In this document: positions 54,750-64,000 of the stretch, in pieces
Layout of the letters: every line of letters starts with the position of its first letter
Position numbering within the stretch: the first letter of the stretch is position 1
Assembly (NCBI GenBank): GCA_963930775.1
Contig: OZ005690.1
Coordinates: forward strand, 3,580,225-3,644,224
Source: Cliona cf. orientalis
Taxonomy: Eukaryota; Porifera; Demospongiae; Clionaida; Clionaidae
Length of the DNA: 64,000 bases
Reading direction: 5' to 3'
Notes under the pieces: model-generated
What the model was told of the DNA's origin: nothing
What the model saw: the letters and a program-made list of their open reading frames with translations, nothing else
The model's database searches: none
Translations under genes and position numbers: made by a program

Positions 54750-55580
54750 TCATGGGAAGGATTTACGTCACCAAACCCATGACTCATGATCAGAGTAACT
54801 CATGGGATTGATTTACGTCACTTTTCCCATGAGTCACTCATCATATGCATGGGAAGGATTTACGTCTCTCTTGAATGGTGTAAACTCCACGAAAGATAAT
54901 CTTTTAAGTTTATATACATGGGAATGATTTAGGCCACACAAACTTGCATAGCTATTAATTTCTCGTCACCTCCCGCGTCTGTTTCTACCTACCGCATCCG
55001 CTTTCATCATTGCCTTGAAACACCAGCCACACCTCTTTTTTTTTTTTTTTTTTTTTGCTAATTTTTTGGGTGGTTCCAGGAAACCACACCCTCAAAATGC
55101 CATAATATTGAATAATGAATAATGACCGCTCGCCCGCATATATAGAAATATAAAAACGGGTGAACAAGAAACTAATAGCTAGCTAATGTAGTTTTGATTG
55201 GCCTTACGTACTTTTCATTATAAAGAGTAGCTAAAACCCCATCTGACTGGTATTTAACAAGGACTGTGTAAATCCTCCCCATGTATAGACACACATCTAA
55301 CAAATTATTAAGGTAGGATTTACGCCATGAGGAGCCCCTGTAATTAAGTGAATTTAACGTAATTCATTCCCATGAAGGATCAAGGATTTCCAAGCATATG
55401 CATAGAAACTTTCACATGCAATAAGAAGTGCATAAATCCTCCCCATGTAGCTACATTTGTTGTATAGAGACACGTCTAACAAGGTATTAAGGAAGGATTT
55501 ACACAATGAGGAGCCCCTGTAATTAGGTGAATTTGACGAAATTCATTCCCATGTATCATCACAAAGAAGCAAGGATTTAC
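54750..55580. repeat. Degenerate direct and inverted repeats around a GGATTTACG core
   Basis: The phrase CATGGGAAGGATTTACGTC occurs at 54751 and 54848 and, altered, at 54797 (CATGGGATTGATTTACGTC), with palindromic ATGAGTGACTCAT between. Its mirror, TAAATCCTCCCCATG, occurs at 55268 and 55434, each heading a direct repeat of about 130-150 bp (about 55266-55395 and 55431-55575) that also contains GAGGAGCCCCTGTAATTA. A 20-base T run (about 55037-55056) lies between. It reads as a foldback or satellite-like element of unknown class, ending just before the A3 fragment. Confidence 0.7.
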
Positions 55581-55833
55581 AGGATACAACATTTTAGTAT
55601 GTACAGAAAGCACATTAAACTAATACAATCATTATGGAGATCGACAATTAATTATAGATTGAATTAGATAAGCATAATTATTATTATTATGACAAGTTTA
55701 CTTAATAACATTGTATGGCTTAGTCTGTTGAACAGGAGAAAAGAGAGAATGGTCGAATTAATGTTCCTATGCATGCATGTATATACATATGTCTGTATAG
55801 AGGAAAATTCTTGGGGGTCCAATTTTCGTGGTT

Positions 55834-56486
55834 ATCATGCCCCCTATGCTGAAAACTTTCGCTACTGGACTGGTTTGTTGCTGTTCACACGAATCGCTCT
55901 GTATCTTGTGTTTGCATTGAATGTATCGGGTGATCCTGGAGTCAATTTGATGGCAGTAAATATTTCAGCAATTATCCTTCTCCTATTTAAGGCGCATTTT
56001 GGTATGATCTACCAAAAGAACTTTCAAATTGTTGATATGATGGAAATGGCTTGCTATGCAAATCATGGTATATTCAGCACCATCAGACTACAATTTGACG
56101 ATGGGGAAATAGTCAATATCACTGCTTATATCTCTGGTGCTTTCACAGTGACACTACTAGTTATCATAATCTCTTATTGTTCACTGAATGCTATGCTCGA
56201 CTCAAAATGTTGAAAGAGATACGCTAACTTTTCTGAAAGGCGATTTCACCGAAATGAATTCGAAAATAGTAATGACACAGTTGTAAGCAGCCGTACATCA
56301 AAAGAAAGCTACCCCACTTATTCTATCGTGGACATAGGAGAGCTGGAAGACTGTGGTGGGCAAAATTCTCAAGTTAGTGAGAACGATATTATAGAGCCGA
56401 GGCTCTCAAGTGACATGGTAGATGACATAGCATCAGATTCTGAGTCAACGGGCAGCACAACTCCACTCTTGAACAAATGTGACTGA
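55834..56486 (+). pseudogene. A3: 3' fragment of an A gene
   Basis: Homology to A1/A2 begins abruptly at about 55834 (TATCATGCCCCCTATGCTGAA, residues YHAPYAE) and runs through the last three or four hydrophobic segments and the tail. Lesions: a 6-bp in-frame insertion adding QI in the NF-VDMMEM segment (about 56026) and a TCA-to-TGA stop at about 56212-56214, 90 codons before the natural end (56486). The 5' three quarters are missing, replaced by the palindromic repeat region. It keeps the convergent position opposite B3. Confidence 0.88.
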
Positions 56487-56816
56487 CATTTAGACTATTG
56501 TGTGTATACCTACTAATTGATTAGTTGATAGCTAATGTGATCATGTGTAGCTTATCGACCAATGGATGTAGTTCCTCAAAGCAGTTTCGACAGTAAACTA
56601 TAGTATTACTAGGCCGTAATAACAATACTAAAGTGCTGTGGTGATATTTATGTCATACGTGTAATATTATGCTAGTTACATTGAAATGCACAATATTATA
56701 TTATTAATAACTATTATGGTTCCCAAGTCATTAATAATAATATTATTATGAGATAGAAATGCAAGACTTAGTGCATGATATTGTGTAACTGAATTTGTTA
56801 TATTTTTATAATGATA

Positions 56817-59800
56817 CTAGTGATGATAATCTAATAGTGGAGATGTGCTGTCCTCCGAAGCTAATGAGGCTCTATCATCTTCATCGTAGTTTGTACTAAT
56901 TTCCACTCTTGCCGAGTTTTGTCTGACAGAATCAGGTGGTCCTAAGTACAGCGCTGAAAATGTGGGTTTCCCAATGTCATTAGAAGTAGAGCCTCTAACA
57001 GTGGAATAATTAATTGTTGCCGTCTCATTTAGCTGCTGTTCATTAGTATGTCTCTTCGAATACTTTGTGCGAACTATAGCATACAAATGGTAGGAGATTA
57101 TGACAGCTAGGAGAATCATTGTGAAAGCTCCTGATATGTGACTGGCAATACCGACAATCCTTGTATCTTCAAATTTTAATTTTATTGTGCTGAGTACACC
57201 GAGATTTGCATAACAAGCCACTTCAATCACATCGACAAAAACTGATTGATACACTCGGCCAAACTGTCCCTTGATAATAAAAAGGCCAACCACAGACGTG
57301 ATTATTGCCAATAAATTGACTCCAGGATCTCCCGATACATTGAGTGCAAACACAAGATACAAAGCAAAACGTATGAATAGCAGCAAGCCAGTCCAGTAGC
57401 GATGCTTAGGGACATAGGGAGCATGGTAAGGCTCTATGAAATGACACAATTGCTGAGATAATACCCACTTGAATATTATCTTGTCCTGAAGATGAAGAAG
57501 CCACTGCCAAAAGAAGATGGTACATGTGTACACTGTACCGATGACTAGTATTAGGATGGCAACGACAAAAAGAGGGATATGTTTGCTACTTAAGTACTCA
57601 ACCATTGCATCAGGAAGCCACACCCTCTTAGGTAAGCCACCTCCAGGATTGTCAAGTTGAGTGAACGATAAGGATGTGATTGTTGTTTGAAGGAATTTTG
57701 TGTATGAGAGCAAGATTAGGGTAGCTAGAGTAGCCACTGGGTTTGCTTTACCAATCAAACGAGAGAATCTCATTGATTTTTCGCTGACAATGATCACAAG
57801 GACAACTAGAATCATAATGTACATTGGGAAAGCCAACTGGAGCCATGTTTTCCAATAGGTGTCCATTTCTTCAAAGAAGCAAACGTCAAACCCAATTTCC
57901 AAGTTGAGCCATGATACAAGAATTGAGTAATATCTAAGTGATGGTGACAATCCAAAGAAAAACTGACTGCTGTTGGCACCTATGATGTTCATATAAAAAA
58001 TCAGTCCATTCAATGTTCCGTTGGCAACTGTCAAATTGAGAATCATCAGGAATGATACGAGAAAAATTCCAACTATCAGAGCAATCACGATTACTGGAAG
58101 ATATCCCTTATACTGCATCTTAGAGCAAGGGACACACCGAGAGCTTCCTAAGGATAAACTAAGATCAGGTTGACAGAGCGAACACAAAAGTCCTGAACGA
58201 TTGTTAGCGCACTGTGCATCAGATCCATTGGCAAGATTTAGGTTGATGTAAACTTTGGAAGTTGGTGGGAGGCAATTATAGTCTAGTGGACAGTAAGGGT
58301 GCTTTAAAAATCCACTCAAACCGTTAGTGCCGTTAATGAAATCTATCCAAAAGTTGCCTTTCCTAATTAATGATTCAGTTTTACGATTGCAATTATTTGC
58401 TGCTTCAGTGAAATAAGGACTAAGCCTCACATCACACACACAGACGCAATCATCACGACTTTGTTTATTCTGGAATCCTATTGGACACCGGCAACGTGTA
58501 AAGTTAACAGAAACTCTGCTAAGTGATCCCTTGGCATTCCGACACGGACCTTCCGGGTATAATATCAATTCTTCATAGTGATTATGAGAACGGATACTGA
58601 ATGTTAGGTTTGTGCAAGCATCTTGAGTAACTTGAAGTGACTGGCCTTCACCTAAACTGCTTCTAGTATGCTTAAGATAACTGTGTATTGCGACTTGGGC
58701 TATTGTATGATTCATGTGATCAACTGCGACAAGTGATACATTAAACATCTCTCCCTTCATTTTGTAAATGATTGGTGGCTTATAGCTGCAGTTTGGTTTG
58801 TCATCAAGTGTACAGAAACACACCCTAACTGGTAAAGAGGTCAACATTTCAGGATCTGCTATGTTACTAATGAGCTTGAGATAAGTGAACCCGTCGATTT
58901 TCTTGTGTACGTAGCCACTAGTTACGATTTCAGCCCTACGTGGATCTGGTATGCATCGATCCAGTAGCCCTCCAAAGATTACGGATGAAGCAGAATTATT
59001 TCCACTATGCTTCATAGTGAACTCTATGTTTGGTAGTTTGGAATTCTTCCCTAGAGCAGACGTTCTTGAATAGACTTGAAAAAAACACTGACTACTGTTG
59101 TTATCTCTGCCTGTCTTCGTGTTGTAACTACCGTCACAAACGTCAGGATACATTTCATCGTCCACATAAATTGCAGTGCCATTCTGAGCAAAATTTGATG
59201 CAAAATAGATACTGGTGTTTAATGCATTGTTGTATGAACTTAGGTGGCTACCTGTCTTTTGTATACGTAATTGTGCAGCTGATGTCAGAAACAATGCACC
59301 TCCTAGTTGTGCATAATTGTTCGTAAACAACAATAGATTTTGATGGGGAGAGTTGATTGCTGCACGATAAGGCTCTGACCATGTAATGAAGGAGTTGGTG
59401 GCACACACTCCCCCACCTTTATGTTTTGCTTTGTTTGATAAGATATTAGCTATGCTGCCAAGCTTAAGGTCGTGAGACACGAATGTGCTATGGGCGAGAT
59501 ATATACCACCTCCACTGTCGTTAGCTTCATTATAGGCTACAGTCAACACATAAAAGATTTTGGTATCCAAAATATCACCTCCATGAAGTAGTAAAGTGCT
59601 TTCAATTGCATAAATTGCTCCACCTGCTATTCCAGCAGAGTTGTGTGTTAGGTTACATCGTCCACTGAAAGCAATCTCTTGTTGACTCTGCAGAATGTAA
59701 ATGGCACCGCCACTTTCTCTCGCTTGGTTGTGTGATAAAACGCTATCATTGAGATCCACTTCTGATGAAATGACATATAATGCACCTCCATTTGTTGCTC

Positions 59801-60992
59801 TGTTGTGAACAAATAGACTATGATTGTCATACATTTGAGTCCGCTCATCCATGAATATAGCACCACCTGCTTGCTTAGCGGAGTTCTCTTTGTATATAGT
59901 CCTTCTCAAGATAACCACAGACCTTGATCCTTGTGTCAAATACATAGCACCACCTTGAGTAGCTTGATTTTGAAGAAATATACTATTATCAATACTTACA
60001 TTGGATTCTCTTACATAAATTGAACCACCATAACTATTTGCTTTGTTACCATAAAATTTAGTATTGTATACAGTCATAGTTGAATTTTGTTGGATGGACA
60101 GTGCCCCTCCTTGTCCAGTATCACTTGTATTATTGGTGAATGTACTACTATTAATACTCAGTATTGTATTAAAAGTAGCAATGGCACCTCCTGCAGATAG
60201 CCTTATTTTTCCCACATTATATATCGACTGATTGGAGTCATAGAAGGGAACTTGATTATAGATAAAAGTGCTGTTACTAATACTAATGTTATTGAGTGCA
60301 TAGTTAGTACTGTATATTGCTCCACCAACATCTGCACTGTTGTTAAAAAATGTACATCTAATAATAGTAACGTCGCTTTTGGCCACAAAAATTGCTCCGC
60401 CTACATGAACAATGATATTTGATAGGGTATTTATATCCACAATATCCTTATCGTTGCCAACTCTGTTGGAGACAAAGAAAGAATTTGTAGCTATAAGGTT
60501 ACTTTCTGCAATGTTGAGTGCTGTCCGACTTCCATTCTGGCCTTGAAAAGTAGAGTTGCTTATCATGAATTCTGATACTAATGTAAAACTATTATTGCCA
60601 CATCCAATAAAATATATCCCTTTTATCCATAGTTTAGTAACATTTTCAAAATTCAAACTCACTTGATGTTGGCAATAAATAGTGTAAGCTGGGCCCTCAG
60701 ATTCTGATGTAGAATTTGTAAGCATGGAAAAATTATTGATATTTGAGATGAAAAGATCAAGGTCGAGTTTGTGATTTCCATTTAAGAATATCAAAGTTGT
60801 GTTTGAAGACAACCAGTTGCTTACAGTTTGAGCGAAATGGGAGAGTGTGATACAAGGTTTTACAGGACATGGGACACCTGATGATGGAGTAACATAAAGC
60901 AGAGTTTCCCTATCCAACATATCTGTTGAGAGATTTACATGAAACAGTAGGATTGTGACTATTGCTAGTCTAAAGAATATGTGTTGCTTCAT
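56817..60992 (-). CDS. B3: Pmp-like beta-helix / multi-TM receptor-like protein, intact
   Basis: Uninterrupted, 1391 residues from ATG 60992 (MKQHIFFRLAIVTILLFHV, signal peptide). N-terminal domain with CPVKPCITLSHFA; beta-helix repeats about residues 200-610; Cys-rich stalk about 700-955 (CRCPIGFQ, CVCVCD, RSGLLCSLCQP, LGSSRCVPC); multi-pass domain about 960-1302 (GLIFYMNIIGANSS, WLNLEIGFDVCFFEEMDTYW, NPVATLATLILLSYTKFL); tail with Glu/Asp-rich stretch ending SPLLDYHH. Compared with B1 it has three extra residues-worth of changes, including one inserted Asn in CPLDYNCLPP. No introns. Its spacer to A3 and its 5' flank match those of the first A/B unit. An LTR retrotransposon sits 495 bp upstream of the start codon. 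Confidence 0.9.
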   Translation of the reverse strand: MKQHIFFRLAIVTILLFHVNLSTDMLDRETLLYVTPSSGVPCPVKPCITLSHFAQTVSNWLSSNTTLIFLNGNHKLDLDLFISNINNFSMLTNSTSESEGPAYTIYCQHQVSLNFENVTKLWIKGIYFIGCGNNSFTLVSEFMISNSTFQGQNGSRTALNIAESNLIATNSFFVSNRVGNDKDIVDINTLSNIIVHVGGAIFVAKSDVTIIRCTFFNNSADVGGAIYSTNYALNNISISNSTFIYNQVPFYDSNQSIYNVGKIRLSAGGAIATFNTILSINSSTFTNNTSDTGQGGALSIQQNSTMTVYNTKFYGNKANSYGGSIYVRESNVSIDNSIFLQNQATQGGAMYLTQGSRSVVILRRTIYKENSAKQAGGAIFMDERTQMYDNHSLFVHNRATNGGALYVISSEVDLNDSVLSHNQARESGGAIYILQSQQEIAFSGRCNLTHNSAGIAGGAIYAIESTLLLHGGDILDTKIFYVLTVAYNEANDSGGGIYLAHSTFVSHDLKLGSIANILSNKAKHKGGGVCATNSFITWSEPYRAAINSPHQNLLLFTNNYAQLGGALFLTSAAQLRIQKTGSHLSSYNNALNTSIYFASNFAQNGTAIYVDDEMYPDVCDGSYNTKTGRDNNSSQCFFQVYSRTSALGKNSKLPNIEFTMKHSGNNSASSVIFGGLLDRCIPDPRRAEIVTSGYVHKKIDGFTYLKLISNIADPEMLTSLPVRVCFCTLDDKPNCSYKPPIIYKMKGEMFNVSLVAVDHMNHTIAQVAIHSYLKHTRSSLGEGQSLQVTQDACTNLTFSIRSHNHYEELILYPEGPCRNAKGSLSRVSVNFTRCRCPIGFQNKQSRDDCVCVCDVRLSPYFTEAANNCNRKTESLIRKGNFWIDFINGTNGLSGFLKHPYCPLDYNCLPPTSKVYINLNLANGSDAQCANNRSGLLCSLCQPDLSLSLGSSRCVPCSKMQYKGYLPVIVIALIVGIFLVSFLMILNLTVANGTLNGLIFYMNIIGANSSQFFFGLSPSLRYYSILVSWLNLEIGFDVCFFEEMDTYWKTWLQLAFPMYIMILVVLVIIVSEKSMRFSRLIGKANPVATLATLILLSYTKFLQTTITSLSFTQLDNPGGGLPKRVWLPDAMVEYLSSKHIPLFVVAILILVIGTVYTCTIFFWQWLLHLQDKIIFKWVLSQQLCHFIEPYHAPYVPKHRYWTGLLLFIRFALYLVFALNVSGDPGVNLLAIITSVVGLFIIKGQFGRVYQSVFVDVIEVACYANLGVLSTIKLKFEDTRIVGIASHISGAFTMILLAVIISYHLYAIVRTKYSKRHTNEQQLNETATINYSTVRGSTSNDIGKPTFSALYLGPPDSVRQNSARVEISTNYDEDDRASLASEDSTSPLLDYHH

Positions 60993-61487
60993 TGCAATGG
61001 TAACTGTTACTATTGTGACTGACTAGCCGCAGTTATGAAACAAATTGAATTGGGTTAAGTCCTGACTTTGACGATGCACATCACTGATCAAGTAAATCTT
61101 TCCTTCGGCTCCTTAAATTGCTCTAACTAAAAGCAGTTCGATATTAATTTCTCCAATACAGCACTTGTAGTGGTTATATCATAGTATCAATCTAAAAGTG
61201 TACACACAGTCATTGTTCAGGCTCAGTAAAGGAACTATTTATTATTGTTCACCCCACTAAACAAAAGGTGTTGTTTTATCTAACCGTTGTTTTAGATTAT
61301 CAATGAAGGGAAGTACAACAATTACTAGCAATTAAACCTGATAAATGTAGTCCCAAAGTAACTTATGCATGTAATCTTGAACCAGCTAGTTCAAAACTGA
61401 CTACAGATAACAACAAAACTTAATACAGTGCAATTGTATACATGAACAGCAATTCTGTATTAGAAACATTTGCCCATAATTCGTGCC
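60993..61487 (-). promoter_or_regulatory. Upstream flank of B3, cut by a retrotransposon
   Basis: Matches 7970-8476 upstream of B1, with several short deletions. The match and the flank end at the LTR boundary 61487/61488. The promoter should be here; an LTR this close may change its control. Confidence 0.5.
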
Positions 61488-61745
61488 TGTAAGTACCAAA
61501 CCAGATAGCTTAGCTTCACTAGTTTTTCAGAATAGAATTATTGTCATGACAGAGATTCAATACACACACATAGAGATACTACAGGCATTGCGCAAACGGC
61601 GCTACTACCTAACAATAGAATAGAACAAAGAGCCGGACAAAAGGTCCAGCCAACTAAACGAGCATGCGCATACAGAACTACAATAGAACTACAATAGTAT
61701 GATGTAATGTTCAAAGTTACAGTTACAATAGTTCAAGTTACTACA
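61488..61745 (-). repeat. 3' LTR of the Gypsy element (258 bp)
   Basis: On the element strand it begins TGTAGTAACTTGAAC and ends GGTACTTACA, so it has TG...CA ends. It directly follows the polypurine tract and abuts conserved B-gene flanking DNA on the other side, which fixes its outer edge precisely. A partner LTR is not in the window. Confidence 0.85.
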
Positions 61746-61753
61746 CCCCTCCC

Positions 61754-64000
61754 TCACCAAGTCTGAGCATCGAACCGAGCAGGTGGTTGATGTGAACGAG
61801 TCGGATATCGATGAGGGGGTGTGCGTGGTGTCTCCGCAATAGGCGAAGAGGTCAACTCAGGCGGTGGAGACAATTCAGGTTCGGGCGTACTAGTTTCGTT
61901 AGTGTCAGAAGTTGGCTCAGGCGGCTCAATAGCATCACCAACGTCCTCAGCTCTGGTAGAGGTAGAGGAAGGTGGTAAGTCAATATCGACTTCAGTTTCG
62001 GGTACTACCGTGGGTGAAGGAGGTGGAGGATTGAACTCCTTCAGGTGATCCACGTGTCTCTTCCAAATACGTCCTCCGGATATATCCACAAGGTAGGTCA
62101 GTGGGCCTAGTTGTTGAGCGATCACACCCGCAATCCAACTATCACCTGAGCCAAAATTCTTTGCTACGACAGACTGACCAATCTCGAATCGTCGAAATCG
62201 AGAATGTTGATCGTGTTGTTCCTTTTGCTTTGCTTGGTGTTGACGGACGTTCTGGCTAGGATCGGGCTTCAGTAAATCCCAGCGCGTTCGGAGATGTCGT
62301 CCCATAATCAACTCACAAGGAGGAACACCAGTGGTAGAGTGCGGAGTAGTGCTTTAGGTGAGAAGAAAACCTGCCAATCTGTGAGACAAGGTCAATCCAT
62401 CATTTTTACCAGCCTTCATAGCCTCTTTGAACGTACGTACAAATCGTTCGGCCTCTCCGTTCGTAGCCGGATGGTATGGCGAAATGCGTATATGCTTGAT
62501 ACCGTTAAGCTTGGCAAATTCGGCAAATTCAGCGGAGACGAACTGTGGACCATTGTCCGATACAATCTGTTCCGGCATACCGAGCGAAGAGAACACTTGT
62601 CTCAGTGCAGAAATCGTTCGAGCGGCAGTGGTTTGTGACATCTCGATCACTTCAGCCCATTTGGAGTAGGCATCAACGACAATGAGGAAAGATTTGTTCA
62701 TGAAGGGACCAGTGAAGTCGATATGAATCCTCTCCCAGGGTCTGGTAGGCCAGCTCCAGGGGTGAAGAGGTGCTTTAGCTGGTGCCTGTTTCACTACTGC
62801 ACAATCCGGACATGATTTCACGAGAGATTCCAATTCCTTGTCGATTCCAGACCACCAGACGTGGCTCCGTGCGAGTGCTTTCATTTTGGAGATTCCTAGA
62901 TGTTCTTTGTGCAGCTTTGCCTTGATTTTCTCCCTGAGGGGTGGAGGAATGATCACTCGTCCTCCCCAGAGCAAACATCCATCTTCTACGGACAATTCCG
63001 CGATTTTCGAATGGTAAGTCTTTAGTGCTTTTGGAACCTCCATGGGCCAACCACTAAGAATATAAAGCTTCACCTTGCTGAGTGTCGGATCTCGTTGCAT
63101 TGCTCTGCGAATTTCCGTGCTGGTTACTGGGAGTGATTCAATCCTACGAATGTTGCATAAACGGGTTTCTGAAGGAACCTGCGGTCCTTCCATCGGCAAT
63201 GGTAGTCGCGATAAGGCATCCGCGTTGCAGTGGGCACTAGTTGCTCGAAACTCAATGTCGTAGTCATAAGCAGCCAACAGCAATGCCCAACGTTGCAATC
63301 TAGCCGCAGCCATGGATGGAACTCCTGTCTTGGGACCAAGAATGCTCGTTAGTGGCTTGTGATCCGTCACAAGCGTAAACTTCCTGCCATACAGGTAGTT
63401 GTGGAACTTGCGTACTCCACAAATAAGAGCTAAGGCCTCCTTGTCTATCTGTGAGTAGTTCTTTTCACTTGGTGACAAGGAGCGGGAGGTGAAAGCAATC
63501 GGTCTCTCTTCTCCATTGGGAAGAACATGGGAGATAACAGCTCCCAATCCATACTGAGAAGCATCGACAGCAAGCTTCAGCGGCAGGCTAGGGTCATAGT
63601 GTGTCAAGAGATTGGAGGCAGTCAGGAGCTGTTTTGCTGAATCCATGGCTTGTGAGCACTCTTCAGTCCAATCCCACTTCTGGTCCTTTCGGAGTAGGTC
63701 ATTCAGCGGCTGGATAATAGTGGCGAGATTTGGGAGAAACTTGCGATAGTAATTCAGGAGGCCGAGGAACGACCTCAGCTGCTGCACGTTCTTGGGCATG
63801 GGGGCTTGCATAATCGCTGCAATCTTTTCGGGGGTCGCTCGTATGCCGTCTGCGTCTACCACGTGACCCAGGTAGGCAACTGAGTCTCGCATAAAGTAGC
63901 ATTTGCTCCGCTTCATTCTAATGCCATAGGTCTGTAGACGGCGCAAAACTTCCTCCAAGTTTTGGAGGTGCTCCTCGTTCGCAGCCCCAGTGATCAGTAT
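61754..64000 (-). pseudogene. Gypsy pol: RT end, RNase H, integrase, with an in-frame stop
   Basis: The frame is open from the window edge down to a TAA at 62354-62356, then continues in the same frame to 61754. Seen in order: RT C-terminus (SVAYLGHVVD, LRSFLGLLNYYRKFLPN), RNase H (LAVDASQYGLGAV, EKNYSQIDKEALALI, VTDHKPLTSIL), integrase zinc motif (H-x-x-x-H...C-P-D-C), core domain (HIDFTGPF, IVSDNGPQF, and the Glu in NGEAERFVRTFKEA), GPY/F-like LGPLTYLV, and a Pro/Thr/Ser-rich tail. The stop falls after FLLT, between the catalytic core and the STTPHSTTG segment, where a Tyr is usual. So this copy is probably inactive although otherwise well preserved. Confidence 0.85.

Larger units (their letters stand above)
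61488..64000 (-). mobile_element. Ty3/Gypsy LTR retrotransposon, 3' part (continues off window)
   Basis: Read on the minus strand: end of reverse transcriptase, RNase H, integrase, proline-rich tail, polypurine tract (GGTGAGGGAGGGG at 61758-61746) and the 3' LTR. The order RT-RH-IN and the GPY/F-like module after the integrase core place it in Ty3/Gypsy. The left target flank is GTGCC (61483-61487); the duplicate and 5' LTR would be beyond base 64000. Confidence 0.9.

Noticed and set aside
54985-55167. A 60-codon frame with a Lys run
   Set aside because: The Lys run is the poly-T tract read backwards; the surroundings are palindromic repeats.
55834-56486. A3 as a short functional gene
   Set aside because: It lacks signal peptide, ectodomain and most membrane segments, and has a stop before the natural end.

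Overview
The window reads as nuclear DNA of an early-branching animal, most likely a demosponge (inference). Three genes have small GT-AG introns: a CKAP5/XMAP215 fragment, a V-ATPase c-subunit gene and a Death-domain/ankyrin gene. Around them lies a large family of intronless 3-4.3 kb genes combining chlamydial-Pmp-like beta-helix repeats with a multi-pass membrane domain, an architecture I associate with sponge gene models. Microsatellites, MITEs and retroelements are abundant. No rRNA, tRNA or CRISPR array was seen.

Layout. 1-18.7 kb: two convergent gene pairs of the family, A1(+)/B1(-) and C1(+)/C2(-); both C genes are broken. 19.1-22.8 kb: a MITE, an orphan 3' piece of an NNMT/PNMT-type methyltransferase, and the short family member D(-). 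24.1-33.8 kb: the 3' part of CKAP5 with three frame-breaking indels, no upstream TOG exons and a missing penultimate region; its last intron holds a 5'-truncated tyrosine-recombinase retrotransposon and a Mutator-like foldback element. 34.4-38.7 kb: family member E(+), with a 2-bp frameshift. 39.4-50.9 kb: A2(+) intact, a 3' stub of a B gene, ATP6V0C, and a B pseudogene with two inserted elements. 51.2-54.4 kb: a six-exon Death-domain/ankyrin gene(-). 54.4-55.6 kb: palindromic repeats. 55.8-61.0 kb: A3 3' fragment(+) and B3(-) intact. 61.5-64 kb: a Ty3/Gypsy element(-) with an in-frame stop in integrase, cut by the window edge.

The standout system is the beta-helix/multi-TM family: ten copies or pieces in five subfamilies (A-E). 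Each full copy has a signal peptide, an N-terminal domain with a shared Cys pattern, G-G-A-I/F-x-N-N beta-helix repeats, a Cys-rich stalk, about 8-10 hydrophobic segments and a cytosolic tail often ending near a P-L-L/I motif. The convergent A/B unit is repeated three times with its ~300-bp intergenic spacer. The mix of intact, frameshifted, transposon-hit and truncated copies indicates birth-and-death evolution, as expected for a recognition or defence receptor family, but function is unknown. All gene boundaries and indel calls come from reading by eye and comparison among copies within the window; assembly error cannot be excluded for single small indels.
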